This document shows positions 23,102 through 35,999 of a stretch of DNA of 64,000 nucleotides, piece by piece. The notes under the pieces were generated by a model. It did no database searches. It had not been told where the DNA came from and saw only the letters and a program-made list of their open reading frames with translations. Made by a program: the position numbers and the translations under genes. The stretch is taken from assembly GCF_026914265.1 (NCBI RefSeq), contig NC_069135.1, positions 885,001 through 949,000 of the forward strand. Direction: 5' to 3'. Source of the DNA: Mya arenaria. Its lineage: Eukaryota; Mollusca; Bivalvia; Myida; Myidae. Each line of letters starts with the position of its first letter. The first letter of the stretch is position 1.

Positions 23102-26100
23102 TCACGTGAGCAGGGCAATAACTTGGTCCGGTGTGCGCGGGACAATACTGGTACTCTCCCGGTACTCGTTCCTGGGATCACAGATGGCCTCGTACATGAG
23201 GCGGTACGCCTGACAGATCAGATCACTCGAGTTCTTCTTGATCAACTCCCTGTAAATATGATTTATATCAACATCTTTCATATAAGGATATCAGTCAAAA
23301 GTTAAACAAATTCTATAGGAATATCACAGATTGCAACTAGTCCATTTTTTTCTTCAATTTTTCAACTTTGTCTTTGAATTGGACACTGGCTTAAATTCAG
23401 TGCACACAGCTATATTATTAAATAATACAGCAAAATAACAAAAAAATGACACTAAATCATTTCAACTTAAGAATGTAATTGGGCTCTTGAGGAATACCAG
23501 TTGGACCATGACTTATAATATGCTTGAAGTAAATACAATAGTTATTTTTGTTCAAGCCTTTGAATAAAATGTTTCTTGATTTCTGTACACACAACACTGT
23601 TATTCCAGCTAAAACTTATCTTGAGGAACATGCATTATTTACACCACTGATAAGCCTTGGCATACCTGTATTTGGAGCTGGTTATTAGACTGCATTGGGA
23701 CAGGGTCAGGGAGTCGGGGCTGGCCAGGTAACTGTCAAACTTGTTCTGTAATCACAAAAATCACAGCTGTCAAATTTTGCCATAGTTTTTCAAACCCTTA
23801 TTTGTATCTTTAATATCCAATTCAGCCAATCTCCTTATTAATTAATCATCAACCAAACCAAACAATAACAGTACATGCATCAAACTGAAATAGCCATAAA
23901 GACAATACTACTGTAGTACTTGGTTGCTTTTACATAGAAAGGGTTATATGGATTTGTAAAGCTTACCATTGCAGACTTGACTGTTATAGGATCTAGGCCA
24001 GGTAGATTGGCTATGGGTCCCTGAAAAATAACATGGACCTCATTGCTATAGGATTAGCCGCTATTGACAATAACTGAACAAGCATTAGAGCAAAGGTTTA
24101 ATCGGAAATATTTGGTTATAGACCTATTTGTAATACAAAATATTAAGTTTATATCACAAAAGTATATTTCCTGCTGAAACATAAAAAATCTATATATTTA
24201 TGAAGTGGTACATTAAGGTGGTGTTGGGCTTTATTACCCTCGCCTGCAATGCTTACTGAGGAAATGGATGTTAAAACGCAGGGACGAGCTGGGAAGTGCA
24301 AGCATACCTGTTTGGGCTGATATTGCTGTATGGTGCCGTAAATCTGGGCCAGGTCTACTCGGTTGAGGACAAACGAGGCCTGCTCACTCACCAGCGCGTC
24401 TATATGTGCATCAACCTGGAAAGTTTGTGTTTACCTTCTACAATCGAACAAAACCTTGCCTGGAAAGGAACTAATTAAGGCATGGACAACAAGAATCTTG
24501 GCAGAAGTAGTCCCCCTTTGCTTCCTTTGTACATTTTTATATGTAATTTTATGATGTTAGTTTAAAAGTATACACTTTCATCTTTTTTTCTATCAGTGTG
24601 TGCTTTTTTGGATAGAAAATTATCATATGTAAGAATAGTATGGTCCAAGACCACCCCTGCCAAAAAGTGGCAACAACTATTCAAAACCCAGAGGGAACCC
24701 CGGAGAAGAAGATTTCACATGTAAGTCTATAAAAAATTTGATTTGTGGAAAATACTCACGCCTCTTGTTTGTACATATAAGAATGTACATGTACATGTCT
24801 GCTTCTTTTACCCTTTCCACCCCATGTTTACAAAGTATATGGATAATTTAAACTTCTTGATTTTCACTAATAACTACCACTATTACACAACAACAGGTGC
24901 ATGCACCATGATGTCATGTTGTTTTGTGATACCTGTGCTTGAAGCATCTCTTGTTTGGTGTCTGTGTACTCATACAGGGCAATGGTTGCCTGCATGAAGC
25001 ATATACAGTTCACCATGTACGCGGCCATGTCCACGGTGTTGAGTCGACTGGCCGACACTGAACACATCTGCAGCAGCGGGTCCAGCACACACGACAGAAT
25101 CTGCAATACAGAGGTTAGGAGTCATATGGAAGGTCTGCTTAGAACAATGAAAGTGGCTGGCTTTATTGATAGTTTTTTATTCTAAACGAAAGCTAAAAAT
25201 TGTTCATTGACTTCAAACCAGTACATGTTTACTTAAAACTTTAAAAAACCTGGAATAATATAGAATCGTTACTACCGTCTGAAGAAATTTCACCTGTTTG
25301 AAGTCCTGTTTCTTGTTTTCGAGAGTGATGACGGAGGAGTCATGACACTGGAGCACGTCTTTCAGCAGGCCAAGTGTCTGGGTAAGTGAGGCCGTGGCTG
25401 CCAGGTCAGCTGGGGGAAGCTCTACCTGTAATATATTTAAATAAAAAATAAAATTATAAGTATTTTCTTTCTATTAAGGATTTGAAGACCTTCTAGAATA
25501 ATTATGGTTGTCAAATTATTATGGCAAATGAAATGTTTCCTTTTAGATATTTTAAATGTCAACTGAGGACTCAGTTTCTCATTTTCTATCAAATACAAGA
25601 CAACTGTGTATCAACAATCATCTTTTCTGAACACTACCCCATACCTTATCTAGGAGTTTGTTGGCGTGACAGGTGAGACTGTTGAAGAACATACGGTGAC
25701 TCAGGTCCTGAATCTCAATGATGGTCCCTAGCAAGGCTGCTTCTGGATTTACTATCTGTCTGCACGTATAAAGGGGGGGGATATGGTATGGGGTATTGTT
25801 TTGATAGAAGTCAAGATTCCAAAGCAAGCCCAAAATATTATTGCTGCAGATGAATTGGCATCAATATATAGACAATGAAGAAGTATAATACTGCACTAAA
25901 TGTTTAACTATTCTTTAATAGCATTGTGTTACATGTAAGCTTCAAATTTAATACTGGCATTTAAATATCTAGAGACAACATAGAAGTTAAACAGTTAATG
26001 CTAGAGTTTTGTTAGACTATAGAACATACTGTATTGTATGATGGTAGAACTTACTGTATGGTATGATGGTAGAACTTACTGTATGGTATGATGGTAGAAC

Positions 26101-29100
26101 TTCAGAATGTTGTTCAGTCTGTAAAGTGTGACTGCATCCTGCTCTGAGACAAGCACCTGCTCCACACGCACCTGCAACCATGGTTACATGTTAATCATTG
26201 GTACTTTCTGTACAAATATAGACTATATATATATAAACTGTAAATACAGTATCCACGGACATCATCACTATAGTCTTAGAGTAAATATCATAAACAAAAT
26301 AATTTAATAAGCTACCATTGTGAGGTGAAAGTCAAGGTGCATAAAAACATTAAAATGTCTATCGTGCACGGAAAAAGAGGCTTCTGCAAATCAATTTGAA
26401 TACATTCTTTACTGTAAAACAAACAGTTTTTAAACCAATCATGTTACCTTGAAAGGCCTGCAAACACCCTCAGTAATGTGCCCAAGCGTGTCCTGTATTG
26501 TGTCCTCTGTTGCTGTTTGGGGGAAAGAGACTAGTGTGAATATCATATACATGTCCATGTACCAGTATACTATCAAACATGCGTGTTAAGCTGAAGTGGC
26601 AAAAGCCAGACATTATTTTTATTGATATTTTTAAATGCAACACTAGTTCTTTTTATGCTGGTTGACAAAACTTTTTGAAAAGGCAACTTAATGTTTTATC
26701 AAAGCTCAGTTGCATACAATTACAACCAGAGTACTTCTTTAAACACAAACTATCATAAAGCAAAAATTGGGCAGGTGTTCAAAACCTCCATTGCAATACA
26801 CTTTCTAACAAAACTGCTCAATTCAAGTCATGCGGTGTTTATTTTAAACAGAAATGAGGAAATCAAGCTTGAGTAGCTAAGCAGAGAAAAAGAGGCAGGT
26901 AAACTAATTCAATAACGGACCCTCTATAGTAAAATCAATATATTTTACCTATAAATATACAAAATTCTTGCCCATTATTGGAACAATGTACATACACCAA
27001 AACTCAAACTTTCATTTCCATAAAAATACATGTGTTATAATTTAAGATATACATCTTTAAATAGATAATTAGGATTAAAGTTGTAGACATTAGTTTTTAC
27101 GGACAATGCAGACAGTATTTACTAACAGTGTGTATAAACATTGTTCCAAATGAGAAGCAAAACCAACAGAAGACCCTCACAAACCGACCAACAGAAAGTA
27201 TGCCCTCAGTTTTACCTTCACAGACAGTAATGTCACTAGAGCTCGGATCAAAGTACTTTTTCTTTGCTATTTTTATCTTCTCTAAGCATTGAATACAAAA
27301 AGCACATTATCATATCATATCAACACACATATATATATATATATATCACTTGAAGAAAATTTAATAAATTTAGTAAACATGCATGAAGTTTTCTACCAAA
27401 ATCAAAACATATGATTGTACATTTACCAACCCATACTACAATAAAAGGCTATCCTTCGAAATGATGTATGCTTCCCGACAGGGTATAGATTTGGAGAAGT
27501 AAATGCAAATTAGAAAATATCACATTTCAAGTGATTTTTAGGTCAAGAAAAATAAGGGCAAAAACTGTTAAAAAACCCAAAACAGAGTTATGGTTCCTAT
27601 GTTCTGCACTTATCAATAAGATCAGAGTGTATATAAGTCTGAAGTCAATACCTCAGAGACCTTTTAAGTAATACTCTGAATACATGGGTGAAAGTTTGAA
27701 TTTTTCAAAATACTGAAAATAGGGTGTTTACATAGGTAAATGCCAGTTTTACAATACATTATATAGGATAAATATTTTCCAAAATACTGAATTCAGTATC
27801 AATACTGAAAACTTTCACCCATGTGAATAAAAAATGAGGTATAAAAAAGGTGGAGATAATTTCTAAAATATGGAAGGTATGATTAACGTGCTAGCGTCCT
27901 GCACTTTCTCTTATTGCAATCTATCTATATTCCAAATTTAATTTAATTCTTTCAGCTCTTTTTAAGTTATGGCTCGTACAAGCACCTTCCTTATTAATTC
28001 ATACTGTAAAAGTGAAAGGTGGAGACAAATCAGCAGTTGTTTTAACGTCATTTACTGAGCATAGGGTGTGGTGGACGGGAGGATGGATTGACAAAGCCGT
28101 GACTACATGCTCTTCCTTCAGACAATACAATAGGTTAGACACAAATGCCGCAGTGATTCACTTGGTCTGCATCTCAGTATAATATTTTTCTCAAGGTTCA
28201 TAGTTATGAAACATAAATGTCCAAGTAGATTTCACTAATGTTACTCTTATTTTAGCATTTATTTGTACAAACAATAATCTACAATAACCGACAGAACTTA
28301 CGTTCACATTTCTTGAGAAGACTGTTGAGATATTCCTTCTCAGAGGCAGTTGCCTGATGTAACCATGCCAACATATCGCCTACATAGCGGAGCGGGTCGT
28401 GGGAGTGAAGCTCGATAGGCCGTGGGGTACCACCAGGGCCTATCAAAAGATAATCATTGGATACAATATATGCATTAACTTTGATAATCTTTATAAAGAA
28501 AAAGGTTTGGTTAAAAATTATGATCAAGTTCATTTTATGAGACTCTCAAGAAGGAAATATATTGATTCAAAAGTGTACGTATTTATCAATGTGTTGCTTT
28601 TTAGTATCGCTAATACTATCTAAAGGTTTTTATTTTGAAAAAATTAATGGGTAACAACAGAAGGTTCTGTAGAACACTAACCATAAACCACTTGTAGCTC
28701 AAATATTTATCCCAAAACCTTAAAAAAGTATTTTAAACTTATGCTCGAAATACTAAAATAGCAAGTATACCTCCCCGTGTAAGAGCATCGATCAGACCTC
28801 GCACAACTGCTGTTCGTCTGGCTGTCCCAAACTCATCTAATGTGTACCTGTTATGAACAAAAATAAACAAATCTGACACAATCTTTAAAATAAGTTTTAT
28901 TTTGTTATCATCCTGTTTTTTACTTGATAGAATGCTATAACATTCAAAGGATGCACTCTTTACATCAGCACCTTAACTGACATTTTATCTAGCAGTATAA
29001 GAGCACTTTTTACCATATGATCTTCATCATCTAGATGCATGAAAACAATTTGTGCACATATGGAATACAATGATAGCCCATACAGAATCTGTCTTTCACC

Positions 29101-32100
29101 CTGGAAATATAAGTGACACGTCAGGATATAATACACATACTTGAAGAGAACAGGCCTATCCTGGAGCGCAGACATGGCCTGGCACAGGATGGGGGAGATG
29201 TCTGGGGACTCCCCAGTCAGCGCACGGCAGTCATCTACAACAATTTAACATTGGCAATAGTCATCAGCAAGAATATAATGATGTTTATCCAATAGAAATA
29301 TTTAGTTTTGCCATAAAATATACATAATGATGAATTGAAATCTTATACAAAGTGTGTTAAACTGTATGCATTTACATCTAATGATCTAGAGTAGGACTTC
29401 ATTTCTTACTTAACAAGATATAACACTTGCATTTACAAAGGGACATGGGAAAAAATGTTTGTTGTTTGTTATATCACAAAGAAAAGTAACATGCACAATG
29501 AATTAACATTATGTATTTTAATGTATTTTCAGTGCAATACAAACAAACCTACTCTGTGCCCATCTGTACAGGCGTTCATACGAGGACTCCTGGTGCAGTG
29601 CCATCGATTCCATTATCTCCAGGCTGGGAAATATGCAGTTACAAGTAATAAACAACAATAGAGAATGGAATGTGGTTTTCACAACAACAAGCAGCTGGTT
29701 TTCACTTTTAAGCATTTTAATATTACCACACTTGTTCTACCTTTACAAGATTCAGGGTTAACCTGGGGCTAAATTACCTTAATAAATTACCGTAACTTGT
29801 GGTGCTCTGATATTAAATTTTACTTTTATATTCTAAGACAAACTCAGGTACCCTTGTATAATGACAAACAGTGCTGATTCCAAAACAAGAAACACGGCTT
29901 ATTGTTTGATAATGAATCATTATCATTGAAAATGCACATACGGTAAGGCTGACATCATAACAGAAGAAAAGAAACAAAATTTGACCCACCCTGCAGTTTG
30001 ATGGTTTGTGCGCAGAAGTATTTTGCAGTCGTTATGGATCTGCTTTACTCTCGCCAAAGATTGGAAAAAGTCCTGCTCAAAAGATGAATTAACAATACTT
30101 GTATAACCTACCATATACAAATATGTAACATGAAGAGGAGTTCAAATGAGTATTTAAAATAAGAACAATTATGAACTCTTAAAAATAATGAGATATGTTT
30201 ATCAAACATAAAGCCAACTGAGCGCAGCTTTGTCAGAAACAGGCAGAGGTTCAATGTCAACCTCCAACAAATTTTTATGGTCCTAGGTCTAACAGTTCTT
30301 GAGTTATTGTGCGAACAAAGTTTTCATAAGACTATTGACTGTGACTGATGTGACCACATAAAGAACAGGGGTCTACTGCAACCAAGTATCATGGTCTTCT
30401 AATAATTAAACCATTCTCAAGTCAAGGTTTTTCTCAAAGTATTGTGCAGACAAGACATTCCCAACTCATCTACCGTTACAAACCCATTTCATACTGGTAA
30501 AATAAAGAGTCACTCACAGCTATATTTGTGTTCAATATTTTAATTGTTTGTTATGCTCTCTGAAAGGAGAGCATGCAGTCACCACTTTGTCCATCCATCT
30601 TTCAATCACTTAAATCCATGCCTACTGAATATTTAAAAACTACAGCTAATTTATCTCCCCCATTCACGTGAACAATATATATTACTATGAAAGTTGCTTG
30701 TCGAACCATAACTTAAAAAATGCAGCAGTATAGATAAATAGCAATATATATATATATATATATATATAATTGTTATCCATATTGAATTCAAACTTCATAT
30801 CCAGATAGATCTTAATGAGCAGAGTGCTTCTTGAGGAGTGCAGTGCACAAGGACCATAACTCTATTTTCATATTTTAACAGTAATTGCCCTTTGATTAAT
30901 TTTGAAATTATGCCTTGTTTACAAAATGATAAATAAAAAGATGTTTATTGTCTGATTTGGTACTTTGTGTCAATCAGAAGACCAAAACTAAAGGCAAAGC
31001 AATCATCTGAGGTTTAATATTTCTCACATATCCTTCAGTTTGAGGTAAATTCAGTGACTAAAGACAGATTCAATATAAAATTGGTGATAATTTATAAGCA
31101 ATTTTAAGCCATATCACCATGCAGGGGTATAATTTATGCAACTATCCCCATTCACTGACCTGTGATAATGCCCCAGCCTTGGCCCCGCGCAGGGATCTGA
31201 CCTCCTCTGGTTTCAGTTGAAACCGTGCCAGAAACTCGTCAGCTACTTGTTGCTTCATCTGCAACTGTTGGCTGTAAGCAACAAAAGTTTTGTAATTGTA
31301 ATTGCATTCAAAAGTTTTCAAATAGAACCATTTTTATAAAGGACATGTAAAATTTGTAAAATCAAAGAATTAAATATACAGAATGACAGTCATTGATTTA
31401 AGGGTTTGAGTCAACAAAGTTGAATACTCACACTTATAATATACTTGGCGAAGCAAGTCTGACAAACATTTTACTAGTGCAGGGCTTTCTCGACTGGAGC
31501 AATGTAGCAGAGAAGTCTGAGAACAACATATTTGTTGTACATGTAAACCTAAACGGCATGTTTACCTAAATAGTAATATTTCTTCATTTCAAAATCATAC
31601 CTTTCAGTCTGCAGATTTGTAGTCTGGTTAATAAGGTCATGGGTCTGCGCTTTGGCTGCCTGTAAGAAAATCACAAACATGTCATATTATGGTAAGTTAT
31701 GTATATACATGTACCACAGAAAAGAACACATTATTTGTTGAATCATTTCTATCAGTTTACTTAATTATTTCTATTAAAATACAACGCCAAGGAATTTAAG
31801 AAAATTATAACTTTTATTTAAAACATCATTAATTTCATGAACTATTTTCATTAAAAGTTTTGTATCATTTTGACATTTCTTTCTGCTTTTTAAAAACTAA
31901 TCAGATATGCCATTAAGTAACTGTGCAAAAAAACAAAGAGGGAGTATCTATTATCCTGTTACTTTTAGACGACTGGTCATGTCTTGACAGCATTCATTCA
32001 TTGATTTCACATCTGCATAAACACTGTCCAGTTGCTGAAATAAAGAAAATGTCATGATTAGGATTGGTATAATTCACTATGTCAATGTCATGATTAGGAT

Positions 32101-33712
32101 TGGTATAATTCACTATGTCAAAAATTATAGTTTTTAAATATTTTAGATTTTTAGCACAAATGAACTATAAGAGATCTAAGGGTATTGGTTATTACAATTT
32201 CATTCCATCCTAATCCTCACCACCATACATATCATCAATTTAACTAATTAATCTTTTTTTGCCTCCCTTGGACCCAAAAAGAAACTTTTAGTGCAAACCA
32301 TATACTCGGACCCAAGTGTCTTCATCACAGACCCAAAATTTTTCAAGCATGAAGGTCACAGGACCTCAGTCTGAGCTACCCTAGTGAGAACCCTGAATTG
32401 CCTGTCATCATTACATCTTTGAACATCTTAATGCAAGAACTCAATATCTACCTTTATTTCTACATGTTACTAGGGTTACATAGTCTAAAATAATAGACGT
32501 GTTATACGGGATTCTTCCAATCCCTAACGTCTAAACGGGAATGAGCAAAAAACGGGGGTGTTTTAAAAATATTGAAATTGTTTTAAGTGAAGTATTTTAT
32601 GGTTGAAATTGATCATAAAGAGTTATATTCATATTTAACCATGCAAGTGAAATGTTATTTTGCACTAAACAAGCATTTAATGCATTAAAACAAGTTGTTT
32701 ACCTTTCCAATAAAACGAAAGTTAACTGACACAGACAACAATTATGCGAAGGGGAACAACTCGATACAATCGTAATAACTCGGCCTCCTCCGACAAAGCT
32801 TTGAGATAGACCTCGTTATACAATCGTAACAACTCGGCCATGGCAGAAATGTTTCGATTGTTTTAAAATTGTGCCCGGAAGCCTTGCAGGTGCCCTTCAT
32901 GTATATATCGTTATGTTTTGACAGAATGAAATGAAGAAAAGCCGTCAAACTCATAATTATAAGTTGGATATTTATTTTTTGTGTACGGAACTAATATAAC
33001 ATAACACTATCTGGTAATATCTTTTTATGATATTTTATAGACGCTATATGCTTTAACCCGGAATCCTGATCGGAACAACTACCCACATTTGATACTAAAC
33101 AATTTGTACGTGAAAGATTTGCCATATCAAAAATCTAAAAAAAATCTGTCAACGTACAATTATTTGGACTATAGGGTTACACTGACATTGACACTTACAT
33201 TTAAGGACGGCATTCTAAAAACAACATTTATTAAACAGCACAATAGAGTAATGTTAGTTTACATCTTTCACAATCTGGAAGGTGGACAGGAACTCTTCGT
33301 TAATGGCCAGACTACGCCTCTCTATGTCACTGCGGAGATTTCTTCTGCTCCGCAAATTGTTTTCCGTGAAAAACGTTGACAGTGCCTTGAGGGCCTCGAG
33401 CATGTCCTGAAACAAGTCAAATAAAAAAAAATCTTCAATAAGTAGCAAATCATCGCTTTAAATCCGATCACACGTAAATTTGCAAAACCTCTATTTACAT
33501 TTCCCCACCCATTAAAGTTACCTTATACGTTCATAGTCAACTCCGATAACGAAAGCAATTTAGAAAATCAGTACATCTTATAATACAGCACAGGAACTAT
33601 TTACCTTATCATTGTCCAGCCGTGTCTCTAGAATCTTGTTTAACTTCTTAGTCAGTGGATTTGAGGCCGAAACATTCCCGGTGTTGACACTTGACGTGGT
33701 GGAGTCGGCCAT
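23102..33712 (-). CDS. COG6: conserved oligomeric Golgi complex subunit 6 (20 exons, 661 aa)
   Basis: COG6 is a subunit of the eight-protein COG tethering complex, which acts in retrograde vesicle traffic within the Golgi and supports glycosylation. The match to animal COG6 is obvious along the whole length: [20 protein letters not shown] and [19 protein letters not shown] near the N terminus, [117 protein letters not shown], and [15 protein letters not shown] near the C terminus. All 20 exons keep frame. Length is 661 residues, or 639 without cassette exon 11; human COG6 is about 657. The ATG at 33710-33712 follows the expected position of the family start. Nothing suggests inactivation. Confidence 0.97.
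26021..26104 (-). repeat. 25-bp repeat of COG6 exon 13 end plus donor (three copies)
   Basis: The last 25 coding bases of exon 13 and the donor (AAGTTCTACCATCATACCAT-ACA|GTAAGT) are followed by two more copies of the same 25-bp unit at 26055-26079 and 26030-26054, plus a partial one at 26021-26029. The copies end in possible donors GTAAGT, GTAAGT and GTATGT. Only the first keeps the reading frame with exon 14. Confidence 0.92.
27216..27281 (-). CDS. COG6: COG6 exon 11, probable 22-residue cassette exon
   Basis: The exon is 66 nt, a multiple of three, with phase 1 on both sides, and encodes a Lys-rich segment ([20 protein letters not shown] and CE). Skipping it joins exon 10 to exon 12 in frame ([18 protein letters not shown]) and gives the spacing seen in human COG6 (LLKH...NIQEVVGH). 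It has acceptable splice sites, so both forms are possible. Confidence 0.7.
30190..30520. repeat. degenerate dispersed-repeat fragment in COG6 intron
   Basis: The stretch starts ATGTTTATCAAACATAAAGC-CAACTGAGCGC and continues with GTCAATGTCAACCTCC and GGTCCTAGGTCTAACAGTTC. The start resembles the left end of the element at 60628 (ATGTTTGTCAAACATTATGC...TGAGCGC), so I read it as an old relative of that family. Boundaries are approximate. Confidence 0.45.
32049..32120. repeat. 36-bp perfect direct duplication in COG6 intron 3 side
   Basis: Two adjacent identical copies of ATGTCATGATTAGGATTGGT plus ATAATTCACTATGTCA lie about 15 bp upstream (in transcription) of the COG6 exon 3 acceptor. A recent slippage-type duplication. 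Confidence 0.95.
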
Positions 33713-33911
33713 GTTGGAAAGTCACTTCCGGGTTAGGCCAACGGACTTATTATCAAACTTTAAATGATCGCACGCAAATGGGAATAGCAATGAAGCTATT
33801 AAAATATAATTGTTGAATTCAAATTATGAAACTTTTCACTAAAAAGCAATTATGGTAATCAGTTATAACCAAGTAGGGATAAATTAGTAAAATTAACGTC
33901 AACCTCCATGT

Positions 33912-34002
33912 GCCTCGGTAGCGCAGTAGGTAGCGCGTCAGTCTCATAATCAATGATCACAGAGCGATCTGAAGGTCGTGAGTTCGATCCTCACCCGGGG
34001 CA
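33912..34002 (+). tRNA. tRNA-Met(CAT), elongator type, with an 18-nt intron
   Basis: The cloverleaf is complete: acceptor GCCTCGG (33912-33918) pairs with CCGGGGC (33995-34001), discriminator A34002; A box TAGCGCAGTAGG; anticodon stem TCAGT/TCTGA; anticodon CAT at 33945-33947; T arm GTGAG-TTCGATC-CTCAC. Compared with the animal elongator tRNA-Met consensus, 18 extra bases (33949-33966, ATCAATGATCACAGAGCG) sit after position 37, the canonical tRNA intron site. Without them the tRNA is 73 nt. It lies 200 bp upstream of COG6 on the opposite strand. Confidence 0.92.
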
Positions 34003-35999
34003 TAACTTTTTCACGTTTCCTACAAACATTCCCATATCGACACTCCAATATGAATTTTATACTTCCAAATTTATAAATCCACACACTTTAACCTTTTGTT
34101 AACACTTATGTATTCTCATTTTACGAATATCAAAGTAATTGGCAAAAGTCAACCGCACATGCATGTTTATTAAACAAGATGTCATTGACGTGGTAACCTT
34201 TCAAGTTATCATACATGTATTTATTCAAAATTATTTGAAATGCACAGTAAGACTTACTATATCTAAAATGCATTCCTATCGCCCACATAACTTTTATTAA
34301 TTTACGTGTTTCCATAAATCGCAAACTCATGTATATTGTGATATCCTTTAATTGTGCGACCTAAAACACTTCACATAATAAAAATCTGACCGTGTCTAAA
34401 TTTCGCAGTATGGACTGGTCCATATAATTGAGGCGGAATGGAGAATTTAACCTCTCACGAAAACGTAAGTTTTTTGTACCATGTAAACACATTCATACAA
34501 GGTAACATGTACTTAAATTTCCAGGTGAGATTATTTTTTTTGCTTCATAATATAGTTTCATTCCATGTGAAATTCACTGGATCCTGCTTGCATTGAGAAT
34601 GTTACCACCCCTGCGATGTGTAGATGTAGACTCATCCTGCCCGAGCAGCTGAAATGCGCGGGAAATATCGGTGTGTGGGATGCTGCGCAATCCACGGACT
34701 AGGAGGCAATATTCTAAAAATAGATTCACCGATAAACGCTGTACGATCTGGGGCCGTCTTAATAAAGCTGTCAGAACTATTCTGGGGGTAATAGTTTCAT
34801 TATTTTGCTACATATTTGAATGAACTGAACTTTTGCCACACATTGTCGAGAAATCATTTTTTTAAAAAGATCTTAATGTGTTGCCATTTGTGATGTAAAT
34901 ATAGATTTTTGAATTCATGACTAAATTCATTTATTACAACGAGCCCATGGACTCTGTCCACGATCTGGGACAATTAACCAGCCACGATAGACTTGCATTA
35001 GGTTTATTAATGACGTAGGGAGTACCCGGACAAAAACATTATACCATGACGTACGGTAGAATGGAACAAGTAATGCTCTGTCAAAAATTTATTTGAATAC
35101 AGTGATTACTTTGGTACGTTTTCATTCCAAAATTCCAAAAATTGAACAAATGTATCAAAATAAGACGCGAATAAAAATTATGATCTGTGCGCCAAACACA
35201 ATTAAAATCACGACATGATGTAGTATGCATGTTTTCGAAGAATAGCTAGGGACCTAGACGCTACCATATAGACTACATGCAACCCGGATTTAAATAAAAA
35301 AGTTTCATGTCTGTCGATATGCCATCAAATAAAGGATGTTTACATTCATTCCTTTATAACATGCTGTACTTTGTTAGGTACAGCACTAAATTTTATCCCT
35401 TTTAAACACTTTGCATTAGTAAGGACTTACTGTCGAAGGGGTTAATTCATAATTATCATGTTCTTTATACCGTTCTATCTCTGTACGAACCAGATACTAC
35501 CGTCCGTTTGCAAGAACACAGAAGAGAATTATCTAAAAAATGTGAGGTCAGTGCCTCAGGTCGTGTTTACAAGCGAAAACGAACAACTTGTAACGCCTTT
35601 ATAGAGAATCGAGGTATGATAAAATACGCCGCAATGATGATAACTTTCAGGGCTACGTTGAGACCAGAATTAGCATTAATTTAGTAAACATATGAACCGT
35701 AAGTAATTGCATTTCCAGTTAAATTACATACTTTGCCTAAATCAAGTGTTCTATCAGCTGATGATAGTCAATCCTGAAAAATAGCCCGAGGTCTGTTTGA
35801 GTATCACGATCAGGATTTAATGCATTTCTCTAAGCAAAATACACACACGCACGCACGCACGTACGCACACAACACACACACACACACGCTCGCACAATAA
35901 GCTTTTAACTTTGTTACATACGGGTCTTTCTCAAAATATTAATTTGCATGTAGTCGAAACAAATCTACACCCCTGTTAAGCCTAAACGCATCAATATAT
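34003..35999. other. intergenic, no gene seen; AC-rich microsatellite near 35840-35890
   Basis: AT-rich sequence without convincing exons. A (CA)n/(CACG)n tract runs from about 35839 to 35893. The region probably includes distal upstream sequence of COG6 and the tRNA gene. Confidence 0.5.

Larger units (their letters stand above)
23102..33712 (-). other. COG6: exon map of COG6
   Basis: Minus strand, in transcript order: 1 33605-33712; 2 33263-33406; 3 31963-32034; 4 31601-31659; 5 31160-31271; 6 29990-30072; 7 29553-29623; 8 29141-29234; 9 28771-28847; 10 28302-28439; 11 27216-27281 (cassette); 12 26448-26512; 13 26080-26171; 14 25645-25759; 15 25294-25425; 16 24933-25100; 17 24308-24415; 18 23967-24020; 19 23666-23745; 20 23102-23249. 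The sum is 1,986 nt = 662 codons including TGA. Introns are GT...AG with consistent phases. Plus-strand reading frames across this interval are shadows. Confidence 0.92.
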
